This document shows, piece after piece, positions 23,100 to 35,082 of a DNA stretch of 64,000 bases. The position numbers were made by a program, and so were the translations under genes. The notes below the pieces were generated by a model. That model was not told where the DNA came from. It saw only the letters and a list, made by a program, of their open reading frames with translations, and ran no database searches. Numbering within the stretch: the stretch's first letter is position 1; each line of letters opens with the position of its first letter. This DNA comes from Warburgia ugandensis (Eukaryota; Streptophyta; Magnoliopsida; Canellales; Canellaceae): positions 20,621,945-20,685,944 of the forward strand of contig CP141132.1 of NCBI GenBank assembly GCA_035236585.1, given 5' to 3'.

Positions 23100-24360
23100 A
23101 TAGGATACAATCCTTAAGCTTCTAAATATTAGCGTCATATACCCCATCTTTGACAGCACTTGGGTTAGCCCCATTCAAGTTGTACCCAAGAAATTTGGGG
23201 TCATGGTAGCCAAAAATGAGGAGAATGAGAACAGGGTGGAGAGTCTGCATTGGTTACCGAAAATTGAATGCAATCATAAGAAAATACCAGTTTACCTTTT
23301 ATTGACCAAATGCTAGAGAGGTTGGCCAAACATAGTTATTACTTTCTATATGAATAGTCTGGCTATAACCAAATTCCTATAGCACTTAAGGATCAGGAGA
23401 AGACCACCTTCTCCTATCCTTTTGGAACTGTCACCTACATATGTATGCTTTCTAGGCTTTACAATGCTCCTACTACATTTCAAAGGTGTATGTTGAGCAT
23501 CCTGTTTGATACAGTAGAAAGGTTTCTAAAGTTTTCATGGATAACTTCTTAGTATTTGGGTCTTCTTTTGATGAGTGCCTACACCACTTAAAGTTTGTTC
23601 TTGCAAGGTGTTAAGAAAAGAATCTAGTATTAAACTAGAAAAAGTGCCAATTTATGGTACAAAGTGGGATAATTTCAGGCCGTATTATATTACTCAAAGG
23701 GATAGAAATTGATAAGGCTAAACTAGATTTAATAGCCAACCTTCCTACACCAAGAGTGGTGAAAGAAATTCGCTCCTTTTTAGAACACACTAGTTTTTAC
23801 AGAAGATTCATCAAAGACTTCAGTAAAATTGCCAAGTTCCTTTGTAATTTACTAAGAAAGGAGGCTACCTTTGACTTTGATGAGAACTGTAAGAAAGCAT
23901 TTGAGTGACTCAAGGTAGAGTTAACCTCTGCACCCATTATCTGACCACCTAATTGGAACACACTATTGGAGATTATGTGTGATGCATCAAATTATGCCAA
24001 TGGAGCTGTTTTGGGGCAGTGCATCGATAAACTCCCCCATGTGATATATTACATTAATAAAACAATAAATGATGCCAACTCAATTATTTGACCATTGAGA
24101 AAGAGTTGCTAGCTGGAGTGTTCGCTCTAGACAAGTTTAGATCTTACTTATTAAGGTCTAAAGTTATTGTGTTCTTAGATTACACGGCTTTTAAGTACCT
24201 CCTCTCTAAAAAGGAGGCAAAACTAGGTTGATCTATTGGATACTCCTACTATAAGATTTTGACTTAGAAATTCAGGACAAGGAAGTTTTTGAAAATGTCG
24301 TAGCAGACCACTTATCCGAGTTAGTGGTGGAGCACACTAGCAATAATGTGCTTATAACTA
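23100..24360 (+). pseudogene. Reverse transcriptase and RNase H of element D
   Basis: Pieces in order are WVSPIQVVPKKFGVMV (fingers), the catalytic region FLKVFMDNFLVFGSSF near 23525, and an open part 23654-23908 with RRFIKDFSKIAKFLCNLL (connection). RNase H starts MCDASNYANGAVLGQ near 23975 and ends VVADHLSEL-like near 24310. The palm motif normally ends in two aspartates but here is D-N, which alone would abolish polymerisation. Multiple stops also break it. Confidence 0.8.
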
Positions 24361-24389
24361 AATGCTTTTTGGATGAATAGTTACTACAC

Positions 24390-25690
24390 ATTTTCCTGCA
24401 TCCTTGGTATAATGATATTGTAAATTATCTTGTCACAGGACAAATGCCCAATCATTGGACAAAACAAGATAAGAAGATATTTTTGACTAAGGTGAAATAC
24501 TTTACTTGGGATGACCTATACTTGTTTAAGTGCTGTCCCAATTAGGTTATTAGGACATGCATACCTAATAGTGAGCATAATAAATTCATCTCCTTCTATC
24601 ATTATCATACATGTGGGGGCCATTTTAGCTCTAGAAAGACAACTGCAAAAATTTTGCAGTGTGGTTTTTATTGGCCTACCATATTTAAAGATGCACATGC
24701 TTATTGCACAACATGTATAGGGGTCAATGGTTAGGAAGCCTAGAATGAGACACATGATGCCCTTAAATCCAATCCTTGTTATAGAATCATTTGATGTTTG
24801 GGTCATAGATTTCATGGGACCCTTTCCTAATTCTTTTGGGAACTTATACATCCTAGTGGAAGTGGACTATGTGTCCCAGAGGGTGGAGGTTGCACCATGC
24901 AAAACCAATGACCACAAGGTAGTGGTATGATTCTTAAAGGAAAATATTTTTGCATGGTTTGGTACTCCAAGAGCCATAATAAGTGATGGAGAAAAACAAT
25001 TTTATAATGTTCTTTTAGAATTTTATGAAAAAGTATGGTATCAACCATAGGATAGCCACCCCATACCATCCTCAGACTAGTGGCAAAGTAGACATATCCA
25101 ATAGGGAGATTAAGCGTATCATAGAAAAGGCAATCAATCCAAGTAGGAAAGACTAGTCTATGTGACTTAAGGACACTTTGTGGGCCTATTGTATAACCTA
25201 TAAAACTCCAATAGGCATTGTCACCCTACTGCCTAGTCTATGGAAAGGGCTACCACTTACTAGTAGAGTTAGAACACAAAGCATATTGGTCTATCAAAAA
25301 GCTCAATTTTGACTTAGATGTTGCTGGAACCTATCAAAAACTCCAACTCAATGAGTTGGAAGAATTGAGGAAAGATGCATATGACTCTACACAAGTATAT
25401 AAAGATCAAATGAAGGTTACCCATGATAAATTTTTTTTAAGGAAGTCCTTCTCCCCTAGATAAAAGTTTTATTGTACAAATTATGATTGCATCTATTCCC
25501 ATGAAACACAAATCTAGATGGTCTGGACCATACATAGTACACACATTATAACCACATGGGGCCATCAAGATTGAGAAGGATGGTGAGACCCAAAAAGTAA
25601 ATGGTTAAAGTTTAAAACCTTTCCTAGAAATGCATAACCTAGAAATTGAAGAGACACTTTTAGAAACACCTCATTATCATGACCCACCTT
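24390..25690 (+). pseudogene. Integrase of element D
   Basis: The N-terminal zinc-binding part is visible as HTCGGHFSSRKTTAKILQCG followed by CTTC spacing (about 24608-24720). The catalytic core is fragmented: a piece with [17 protein letters not shown] (24727-24930) holds the first aspartate region. The C-terminal part SPYCLVYGKGYHLLVELEHK ... RKDAYDSTQVYKDQMKVTHD (25218-25463) is the typical end of plant gypsy integrases. No chromodomain follows, consistent with Athila/Tat rather than chromovirus. Several stops are present. Confidence 0.8.
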
Positions 25691-25699
25691 AGACTTCTC

Positions 25700-27457
25700 A
25701 ATGAACCCTTACAAATCATGACCCTTGCAATCATCATTATGCTTAGCCAAAGACATAAAAATTAGTACTACTTGGGAGGCAACCCAGCTTTTTTCAAAAC
25801 ACAATTTTCTACATCTTTCAATTTTCATATAGGGTCCTATGTTTTCAAACATTGGGGAAAATGTTTCATTTAGGTTGGAGGGTAGATATTCATAAAGGGT
25901 TTGGATTTTTCTAAATTTTCTTAAAAAAAAAAAAAGTTTTGAGGTAGAGTTCCCTTATTGTGATGAGAATAGGACTTATAGACTAAGTAAGTCTACCATT
26001 TTTACCTCTTAACGGGAGTGTATATGGTTGGTTTTGCACATTACTCATGTGTTGAAGCATTTTATGAAGGTTAATTCTCAAAAAATATTTACACACAACA
26101 CATAGTCAAGACTAATAAAGAGGTATAACTTAGAGACCCTCAGGAAAATCAGTGGAGACTTATAACCACATAAGCCTCAAAGACTATCTTCTTTCAAGAG
26201 AGTTATAAGTAATTTCATATTTTAGTGTGATTCTATTATCCTTGTTTTAGTTAAACTTTCAAGAATAAATAAGAGTAATAGCTTTCTTTCCAAAAAGTAT
26301 ATTGAATCTGATAGGCTTTAGGAAACCTAGGGAATAATATAGGCCATCATTGTTCATTCCAGAGACATAAAACCTACCCAATATATTATACCACTAGTTA
26401 GCCCCTTGAGCCTACTATTATTAAGCTTTTACTTTTTTAACCCCATTTACCTTAACCTAGAATAAGATAGAAAAATAAATTACCATTACCCACTTTCAAA
26501 ATGAGTAGAGTTTGTGGAAAAAGCTCAAAAAGGGACAAAAAGTTAAAGAAGTGAAAATGAAATTCTTTCCTTCAAAGAAATTAAAAGAAAAAGAAAGCCA
26601 AAAGAAATAGATATAAGAAAAAGATCAGGATAATTGAAAGAAAAGACAAGAGTACAAAAAAGAATTCCCTTCAGTATAGTTAAGGATCAATTGTCCAACA
26701 GTGATACAGAAGACCTCTACTCAATTTTAAACCTTTGAAATTCTTATACTCTTCTTTTCAGAGCCCTACCCAAGCCTATATTTTGTCCTATCTAAAGACC
26801 TATTGATCTTAGATGGAACATGGCCTTAAAGATGATATAAAAAGAAGGAATTAAGGTAAACTACCCCTACTATTCTTGGTAATAACATCCAATCTTAGGG
26901 ATCACCTTTCTTTGTCTCTTTAGCATTTAAAAGCTTATGTGAACCATTATCTTGTTGGATCTGGTCACATAATAAGAGAAATATGTTTAACCCTTTATCT
27001 GAGATCTTCATTTCTAAGAGTATACCTAAGAGGATTTGAGGTCAAAACATATTTTCAATGGAATTTGAGCATATCTAATTAGAATTTATGACTTATGTGA
27101 CTGTACATACACATGCACCCTAAGAAATAATTAGAATAAGATGTCTTTAATGTGTGTATAATTTGTAAAATTGTCATCCTCTCCATTAAGTTGTGAAAAA
27201 CTAGTAGAGTGCTAATGAATGAGGATTCTCTGAGATAAAATAGGAGACTCTAACCTTATTGAATTTTGTACGTATATTTACTAGAAACTCTCACGAGACC
27301 CAACTCATCTACTAGGAGTAACATAGGGGTTCGAGGGCTTGTTGCATATGTTAAATGCAATCGTGAGTACCTACAAAAGAGGCATTTTGTACCTATTTTT
27401 GTAAAATGGATTTTCACATATTTTGCTCGGGACTAGAGAAATTTTGGTTGAGGGGTG
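25700..27457 (+). other. 3' non-coding region and polypurine tract of element D
   Basis: About 1.75 kb without coding signal. It has the CATTGGGGAAAATG plus GGTTGGAGGGT block near 25850-25890, an A-run near 25921 and an A-rich stretch near 26500-26660. It ends in GGTTGAGGGGTG (27446-27457), a purine-rich tract abutting the 3' LTR. Confidence 0.65.
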
Positions 27458-30115
27458 TGATAAGTGTTTAATTTATATAAAAACCACCCAATTAGTTACA
27501 CATGCGTTACAACTTATAGGGGTAAAATAGGGTTTTTGACCAAAATTCATAAACATGCATTTTTTGACCTAATGACTCAAAATTCTGATATTTTGTAGGT
27601 CTGGAGGCTAACTTGACGTAAGTATGTGATTATTCATGTTTTTCTAGGATGTAATTAGAGTTTTTTACTTCTTATAGGAAGTGAGATGGTGAACCAACAA
27701 CTGAGATCAATTGAGATGAACATTGAAGATCAAGATAAAAAATTGAGTCAAAACCTAAGAATCATCAATCCAATATAAGATCAAGGTCAAGATTAAGTAA
27801 TGGATGCAATTAAAGATGACAAAGGTAGCTAAAGTGGACACATGAGGTAAACCATGCATTTCCACTACCTTTGCGTGGGAGTTATTCAAGCCACCTTAGC
27901 CATATAAACTATGAGAGAAGGTGACAAGCTAAGGAATTCAAGACAAACCATTTAAGCCACTCAATCCAATGGATTGAGCTATGAATCCAATCTAAGATTA
28001 CCATCTAAGCCAGCCATGAAGCCTAGCCAATGAAATCCTCAAAGTTAGCCATCAAAGTCATATAAGCTAAGCTAAATGGCAGGCTTTGATTGGTGGAGAA
28101 GTTGAAGGATTGTCCATGAGATTCTAAGGGATACTTTGATGAGAATTAAAGGAAAATTCATTGGGATAAGTTGGCATGTGGACCAATAGGATGAGTCCCT
28201 TCTATTTTTCATGTTTTTTTATTATTTTCCCACTTTTTTTCTCACTTTCCACATCATCACCGAATATCACCATGAATTTCACTTTCCAATCAAGAGTCCT
28301 ACCATTCTAAGACTCTTCCACCTTTCCTATGAATTTCATTTTCCATTCAAGAATCCTATCATTCTAAGACATGTCCACCTTTCTAAACTCCCATCCCATC
28401 CCATCCCAACCAACCAATCTCAACTTCCTAAGAAATTACTTAGCCAATCAAATTTTCCCACCTCATCTCACTTTCCTATCCTTTTTCCAGCTTATCTCTT
28501 TCCTCCCACTTTTCTTTCACTTTCCTACATCATTCATCCACACACTTTTTATTTTTTTAGGGTTTTCAATAATTTTTGAAGGGGGAGATGCCCCTTCCTA
28601 AAAAAGTGGCGTCTCCCACCTATTCCCCTTAGAAATGGTGGCCACCAACCTAGCTTGTTTCCTCTTTGAAAACCCTAACCTATCCACCCATCGTAGCCAT
28701 CCAAATGACATGTTTTCATCCCCACCATACATCCAGCATAGGCTACCCTAGAAAATGTATGAGAAAAATTATAAAAGACCCACAAAAACCTAGGAAGCAG
28801 GACTCTTTCACAAAAAGGAAAAAGATGTCTCCTCCATTAGGAAGGAGATGTCCTCTTCCTACTTCCCCCTCTTCTCTCTTTTGCTTTGGATTTTTATCTC
28901 CTTTGGGTGGGTACTACTCTTTCCTAGGGTATTGTATCTCCTCAAGTGTTCCACACCTGGTTATTAGGTATTTGATTGACCTTTCAAAGGTTCCTTCTTC
29001 TCTTGTTTGATCTTAGGTACTTTCATGCTAGTTAATGCTTTGCAATTCTCTTGTTTTCATTGCCTAAAGACTAAGATCCAAGGTTGGTTTTTCCCTTGAA
29101 GTGACAGCCAATGGAAGTGACATTGAATCTAAGCTTTGCCTTTATTGTTCATTGCTTTTTAGTTTTCCTTTGGTTTCCTTGAACTCTATTAGTGTTTCGT
29201 TAGTTTTCCTTTAAGTGTTGCCTTTATATGCCATTAGATTTTTCCTCAAATCTCAAGCTTGTTGGCGTAGGAATCATCTTTAAGATCTGGTTTTGAATTT
29301 AGATTAAGAGAAATCATGGTACATGCTCTCCAAAAGTGCAACACACCATCCATGTCAACATTATTTATACAATACAATTTGTTCTTTCATGGAATTTCTT
29401 TGGTTGATGGATACTAATTTTTAATTTATATGCTTATCTTATGGTTGAGTTGTTAATTTTAGATTATTATTCCAGTTGGACCTATTTAACCTAAAAGAAA
29501 ATCAAAACCATGTGTGCAATCAATTGGTTGAACCTATGGTTTTGAAGGATTTTAGGGTAGAAGTTTACATATCTTTGTCAAGTTGATTGGTAACTCATGT
29601 TCCTTTAGTTTAATACCACATCTAAACAATTGTGAAGTTCATTCTCAAAATTATGTTGAAATAATGCACGCAACCCATGGTTGGAATGCATGGTTTTGAG
29701 TGATTTAGATCTAAGTTGTTGCATCCATTTATGTTAGGAAAAGTAGTTTAGTTAGTGTTTGTTTGTTGATTTTAATTAGTTTGTTAGCATGTTGTTAATT
29801 TGTTTCTAGTTATTAAAGTTAGTTCTCTTAATTTTTATTGCATTCTTTAGAATTTGCATGACTATGAAAATATATGATTAGTGCATGTTTCCATAGGTTT
29901 GTTATTTAATTTCATGTTTAGGAAAGTTGTTAAGAATTGCATTTTTGGAAAGTTTCACTTTAGGAAAGTCATAAATTTAGAAAGTTTTTAATTTAGTAAA
30001 GTGTCATTTTTAGGGACCACTAGCATCACATTCTTTCGATTCCTTATGGATCGACCTCGCTAGCATGCTGTATTACAACATATTTGTGTGCTTGCATGTT
30101 AACTTTAAAATCGCA
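27458..30115 (+). mobile_element. 3' LTR of element D
   Basis: Starts TGATAAGTGTTTAATTTAT and ends TTTAAAATCGCA. It differs from the 5' LTR by a 57-base tandem duplication (28272-28328 and 28329-28385), loss of sequence corresponding to about 18780-18920, and many point changes. The TATA box is at 28770. Confidence 0.9.
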
Positions 30116-30640
30116 GTATGGTGTATAAGGAATTAAAGGATAAAGTGGTAGACGTTAAAAGAACTAGTGATAGAATTATAATTATAAAACTTATTCCAGG
30201 AGAGCAAATTATAAATGTTCTAAGTGCATATGCACCACAAGTATGGGTAGAAGATACAACCAAGAGATGATTTTAGGAAGATATGGAGGGAGTCATGCAA
30301 GATATTTCCAATACAGAGGGGACATTTATTGGAGCAGACTTAAATGGCCATATAGGAAAAGAAAGGGAATGATGTGTATGGTATCGGAGAACAAAATAAG
30401 CTGGGGGAAGCTATCCTTAATTTTTCTTTAGCATATAACCTGGCCCTTGCAAATACATTCTTTAAGAAGAGGAATGAACACTTAATAATCTTTAAAAGTG
30501 GACTACATAAAAGGCAATAGACTTTCTTTTACTTAGGAATACCAAAAGATCAATGTGTAAGGATTGTAAGGTGATACTCACTGAGAGTTTAACCACACAA
30601 CATAGGTTAATGCTTATGGATATCTACATTAAAATATGGA
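30116..30640 (+). pseudogene. LINE endonuclease, C-terminal part
   Basis: Resumes the LINE frame after element D. Motifs are IIKLIPGEQIINVLSAYAPQ, then FIGADLNGHIGKE (the metal-binding D-x-N region), then IDFLLLRNTK, and finally QHRLMLMDI near 30600, where the catalytic histidine is expected. Stops and frameshifts occur between motifs. Confidence 0.8.
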
Positions 30641-30779
30641 AGAAAGGAAATGAACTTAATAGGTATTAAAAACTAAGAGGTGGAACTTAAAAGGGGAGAA
30701 AATAACCTCACTCACAAATAAGTTGATGATAGAAGGAAAGTGGAATAATGAAATAGAAGTAAACACCATGTGAATTAAT

Positions 30780-32134
30780 ATGGTCGAGTTGATCAAGAAA
30801 GTGGGGATAGATGTCTTAGGAGTATCTATAAGTAAAAGGCAATTGGTAAAGGAAACTTGGTGGTGGAGTGAAATAGTGAAAAACTTTATTAAAGAAAAAG
30901 GGGTGTATTTTAAAGCATGGCAGAAGATTAGAAACAATCATAACTATGAAGAATATAAGAATGCTAAAAAGGTTGCTACGAGAATAGTAAGTGAGGCTAA
31001 ACTCAAGTCATATAATGATCTCTATAATACACTAGGACCAAGAGAAGGTGAGAAAGATGTGTTTAATCTTGCAAAAATAAGACAACAGAAGGGTAAGGAC
31101 TTAGACCACATTAAGTGCATTAGAAGTGATGATCAAAGTGTACTAGTCAAAGATGAAGAGATCAAACAAAGGTGGAAAAATTACTTTCAAAAATTGCTAA
31201 ATGACAATGGCCCAAAAAATATAGGGAATGAAAGTACTGTAAAGCTGAATGACATTGAACATTATAAATATGACCATAGGATTAGAATACTTGAAATGAA
31301 AGAGGCATTGAAAAGGATGAAACTAGGAAAGGCCCTCGGGCATGATGGTATACTAATAGTGGTTTGTAAGCATATGGGAGATATTATTGACCAAGCTGTT
31401 TAACAAGATTATAAAAAAAAAAAAAAATACTAGAAGAATGGAGGAAGAGTTCTATTGTACCAATTTATAAGAATAAAGGAGAAATATAGAGCTGCACTAA
31501 GTATCGGGGGATCAAACTTATGATCCACACTATGAAACTTTTTGAAAGAGTGATTGAGAAGAGGTTACAACATGAGATAAATGTATCATAGAACCAATTT
31601 GGTTTCATGCCTGGGAGGTCTACCATGGAAGGTAGTTTCTTACTAAGACAATTGATAGAGAAATATTAGGAGAGAAGGAAGGACCTCCACATGGTCTTTA
31701 TTGACTTAGAGAAAGTTTATGATAGGGTCCTTATAGAGTTAATATGGAGGTTATTGGGTGAGAAAGGTATTTCGTGGGGGTATATAGACATAATTAAGGA
31801 TATGTATGAGGGAGAATTAACACATGTTAAGACCAGTAGCATAGAGACTAGTGATTTTCATATTACTGTAGGATTGCACCAAGGCTTGACATTGTGCCCA
31901 TACCTTTTCACGTTGGTTATGGATGAGTTAACAAAACATCTACATGAGGAGATTCCATGGTGCATGCTATTTGCATATGATATAGTTTTACTTGATGAGA
32001 TGAGGGAGGAAAAAAACACGAAACTAGAGTTATGGAGAGAAGCATTAGAACCTAAAGGATCTAAAATTAACCAAACTAAGATAGAGTATATGGAATGTAA
32101 TTTTAGCAAGGAGAGGAGTGGGAGTGGCAACTAG
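30780..32134 (+). pseudogene. LINE reverse transcriptase
   Basis: An open part of 207 residues (30780-31403) covers the region before RT with KESWWW-like ETWWWSEIV and KQRWKNYFQKLLNDN. After a poly-A-associated frameshift near 31410, motifs FGFMPGRSTM (about 31605) and MVFIDLEKVYDRV (31691) follow in shifted frames. The last open part (31691-32134) has GLHQGLTLCPYLFTLVMDEL and EIPWCMLFAYDIVLLDE. The catalytic F-A-D-D box is F-A-Y-D, so a metal-binding aspartate is lost. RTE clade by motif spacing and the PWCMLFA signature. Confidence 0.88.
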
Positions 32135-32369
32135 TAAAGACTGATAACTAAGAAGTCTGAGTAAAAGACCACTTTCAGTACTTAGGATTAATGACTCATG
32201 AGAGTAGAGAGATTGAGAGGGAGGTCACCGAGATAATCCATGTCGGTGGGAACAAATGTAGATGTGCATCTGGAGTTTTGTGTGATTGGTGGGCCCCACT
32301 CAAATAAAAAGGATTTCTATAGAATGGGTATAAGGCTGACCATGCTTTAGTGGATTAGAGTGTTGGGCA

Positions 32370-32766
32370 GTTAAAGAACATCATGTTCATAGGATAAATG
32401 TAGAAGAAATGAGGATGTTGAGATGGATGAGTGGCAAGACAAGAAAGGATAGAATTAGGAATGAAAATATTAGAGAAAACTTAAGGGTAGCACAAATAGG
32501 TAACAAAATGAGTGAGATTATACTTAGATGATTTGCTCATGTCTAACGAAGCCTGAAAATGACACCAATAAGAAGGAGTGAGGCAATGCAAGTAGAAGGT
32601 TTTAAAAGGACTAGGGGAAGGCCCAAAAGAATGTGGATAGAAGTGGTGAGAAAAGATTTAAAAACTTTGGGACTAAATCAAGCCATGACACGAAATAGAG
32701 GAATGGAGGAAAGAGATTCGTGTGGCCTACCCTATATTGGGATAAGGTCTTGATAATGATGATGAT
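32370..32766 (+). pseudogene. LINE C-terminal region and repeat tail
   Basis: The frame contains MLRWMSGKTRKDRIRNENI and then RTRGRPKRMWIEVVRKDLKT, the conserved end of plant RTE proteins. It closes with ATAATGATGATGATGAAA (about 32751-32770), the short tandem-repeat tail typical for RTE instead of poly(A). The target duplication follows. Confidence 0.8.
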
Positions 32767-34741
32767 GAAAAAGATGTGTGTGATGAAGTGTAAGGAGAGG
32801 GATGTGGATGTGACCTAGAGATGGTAGAAGGAGAGTGCTATGGAAGAAGATGTGTTGAAGGATAAGGGTGGAAAGAGGAGTGATAGATGATGCTTGGAGG
32901 AGAGAGAAGAGATTGATATGTGTAATTCTAAGGCTAATGGAGGTTGCATGTAGTGCAAAGTAAGGGAAGTGTGGTGGAGTGAAAAGTCTAAAGAGGGAGA
33001 AGATTGTAAGAAAGATACCTGGAAAAAATGATGCATGCTTATGCTAGAATGCTGTGCTAGTAACTCAAAAGGAATAAAGGAAACATGAGAAGATAGGATG
33101 TAAGAAAAATAGAGTAAGAAGAGAGCTATGCATGCAAACTAAGGGTGCTAATGCATGAAAGAAAGGAAGAATTAGAAGAGAAGAGAAAGAAGAAGGGAAG
33201 TAGGGATGATTGAGCTTCCTTACCCTTCTCCAAAGGATTTGAACATTGATGGTTAAAGGGAGCTTTGCCAAAGGTGATCTCTCTCCCTATATTTCTCCCA
33301 AGTTTAGCTTTATGGTTAAGAGAAAGGTAATGGATATATTTTCTTTCTCCTTGACCTCATATTTATAAAGTTTTATGAGTGGAAGTCCTAAGCATGGATG
33401 CTAGAATCTAAAGGGAGAAAGGAAGAAGGGTTGTAATGATTTGGATAATAAGAATGAGAGGAGAGAGAAGGGGAGGCTTAAAATTCAATGGGGGAGGTAT
33501 ATTTTCCTTGGAATAGAGTTTGGTTAAGAGTTTGAATAGGAAATTGGTGAAAGGAAGGAGCTAGGACGAGGAGGAAAGAAGATTTGGTAGGAAAGGAAAT
33601 AAGATTACTTAGGAGAGAAGGAATAGAGGAAAATTAGGTGAGAATCTAGGAGTTAGGTGGGATTTGGTTGAAATTAGAAAGTGGATATGGGGGGGAGGCA
33701 TGAATTTCATGGGAGTGCGTTAGAGTTTCTAGCTTTGTGATGAATTTGGACCATTAGATGGTAAGCAATGGTGGAGATCTTGGGATTTTGATTTGACTTT
33801 TCAATGCTTCATTCTCGGCCCTTAGATCATCATCATCCTATCTTGAAGGGCTGATATTTGGTTAAAGGAATCTTTGAAAAAAAGATCTTCTTTTAAGGAT
33901 TCTTTACTCTCCATCGTTGGATTGGATTGCTCTGTGTCACTTCTTCTTTTTTCCAGCCAATAACATTCCATAATATGGGACTTTTTTTCCTTGAAAATTA
34001 GGTGTGAATCTCCTTGAAAAGAGGTGTATAGCCATATGGAAAACTCTCCACCAATAGTCTTTTAATTTGGTTTTCATCGCAATCTAGGTTCTTATTAGTC
34101 TATCCTTGCTTGAATGTGTCTTCAACTATAGATTTTCATACATTTTCTCTCTTTCTCTTTCACCTTGTTATTCTTCACCATTCCTCTTTATTTCTTCATG
34201 TATTTTACTTGAAATTGAGTGGGAATCACCACCTTAGCATGGAAATTTCATGCCCCCATAGGGTCCATTCCTTTGGTTTAGTATGAGAGAGAATGTAAGG
34301 AAAACGTTTTCTCACTTGTCTCATTTCAAAAGCTCTAATTGCATTGATTCATTCTATATGATTTGGGATTCCTTTAGAAGTTTTCCAAGGTGGTGTTTCG
34401 CTTTCATGCATGCATGGGAAATTCTAATACCTTACTTTTGATACAAATACCCTATTTTGAATGGATAAGTCTCAATCTTCCATTTAGGGTTTCTAACTAC
34501 TCTAACTTTGATTTTGACATCCAATGATCATTTTGAACACCTTAACATCATGATCGGCATATGTGAGTCTATAATGTGGCTTGGAAGGTAAAACTACTCT
34601 TTTAGGGTAAAATTATCAAATTTATGCATTTTTTCATTTGTACCCTAGACTTACAAAATTGTAGAATTAACCCTAATTAGTGATAATTAAGTAATTTTTA
34701 AAACATCCTAAATATAGAGGTATGTATGTAATACTTCTACA
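32767..34741 (-). mobile_element. 5' LTR of element B, second part
   Basis: Continuation of the LTR split by the LINE. It has the AG-rich block (plus strand) at 32790-33200 as in A's LTR, and the U3 block 34390-34741 that matches 2760-3146. It ends (LTR start on the minus strand) at 34741. A minus-strand TATAAATATGAGG at 33367-33355 is a plausible promoter. Confidence 0.65.
33355..33367 (-). promoter_or_regulatory. TATA box of element B LTR
   Basis: TATAAATATGAGG on the minus strand, at the border between the AT-rich U3 and the AG/CT-biased part. Position and motif only. Confidence 0.4.
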
Positions 34742-35051
34742 TATATTAGAAAGCTATGGAAAATAGATGGAGATTGTTGTACTTGTTTCTTAGTTAGCTT
34801 ATCTCTTTAGTTATTCCTTTGCTTTATGTTTTTAATTGCTCCCATTATTTTCCTAGTTGATTTCCTTTCTTAAGTTATTTGCTTTATTTACACGTATTAG
34901 AATCTTTGCTTTCCATTAATCGGCTAGGTTAAAGAATAAAGAACCTAACTCTTAATTAAAATTTCCTTAAAAGAGTCCTTGTGGAATCTACTCATATTTT
35001 CCAGTCTATTCTTCAATAGAACCATGCAATTGTTGTAATTATTAATGCACA
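34742..35051 (+). mobile_element. Truncated 5' LTR of Athila-like element C
   Basis: The last 300 bases of an LTR, ending TTATTAATGCACA, the same end as the LTRs of A and B on the other strand. It begins exactly where the LTR of B ends, which suggests that B had inserted into C's LTR and that the outer part was lost later. Confidence 0.6.
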
Positions 35052-35058
35052 TCAAGCT

Positions 35059-35082
35059 TTTTGGCACCATTCCCGGGGACTC
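35059..35082 (+). other. Primer-binding site of element C
   Basis: TTTTGGCACCATTCCCGGGG then ACTC, the best preserved Athila-type primer site in the window, seven bases after the LTR end. Confidence 0.8.

Larger units (their letters stand above)
16275..30115 (+). mobile_element. Complete but inactive Athila/Tat-like element D
   Basis: A 13.84-kb LTR retrotransposon with two LTRs (16275-19031 and 27458-30115), primer site, long leader, gag, protease, RT/RNase H, integrase, long 3' region and polypurine tract in the order PR-RT-RH-INT. It splits the endonuclease of the RTE LINE. Flanking GTGGT at 16270-16274 and GTATGGT at 30116-30122 fit a decayed 5-base duplication. Every domain has stops. 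The LTRs differ by many substitutions, a deletion of roughly 130 bases near the 3' LTR end and a 57-base duplication, so the insertion is old. Confidence 0.9.
15571..32766 (+). mobile_element. RTE-clade LINE interrupted by element D
   Basis: Non-LTR retrotransposon of the plant RTE type: 5' region with the GTCCCAAGCC-like start, AP-type endonuclease, reverse transcriptase, C-terminal RGRPK region and a short GAT/ATG-repeat tail instead of poly(A). It is flanked by near-identical target duplications: AAAAGATATGTGTGTGAT at 15553-15570 and AAAAAGATGTGTGTGATGAA at 32767-32786. Removing element D (16275-30115) leaves about 3.35 kb, close to full length for this clade. Frameshifts and stops are spread over both domains, so it is dead. 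The host is the LTR of element B. Confidence 0.88.

Noticed and set aside
24516-24851. 111-residue minus-strand frame
   Set aside because: Antisense shadow of the D integrase region.
28211-28579. 122-residue plus-strand frame
   Set aside because: Inside the 3' LTR of D and spanning a 57-base duplication; the 5' LTR does not keep the frame.
31858-32130. 90-residue minus-strand frame
   Set aside because: Antisense shadow of the LINE reverse transcriptase.
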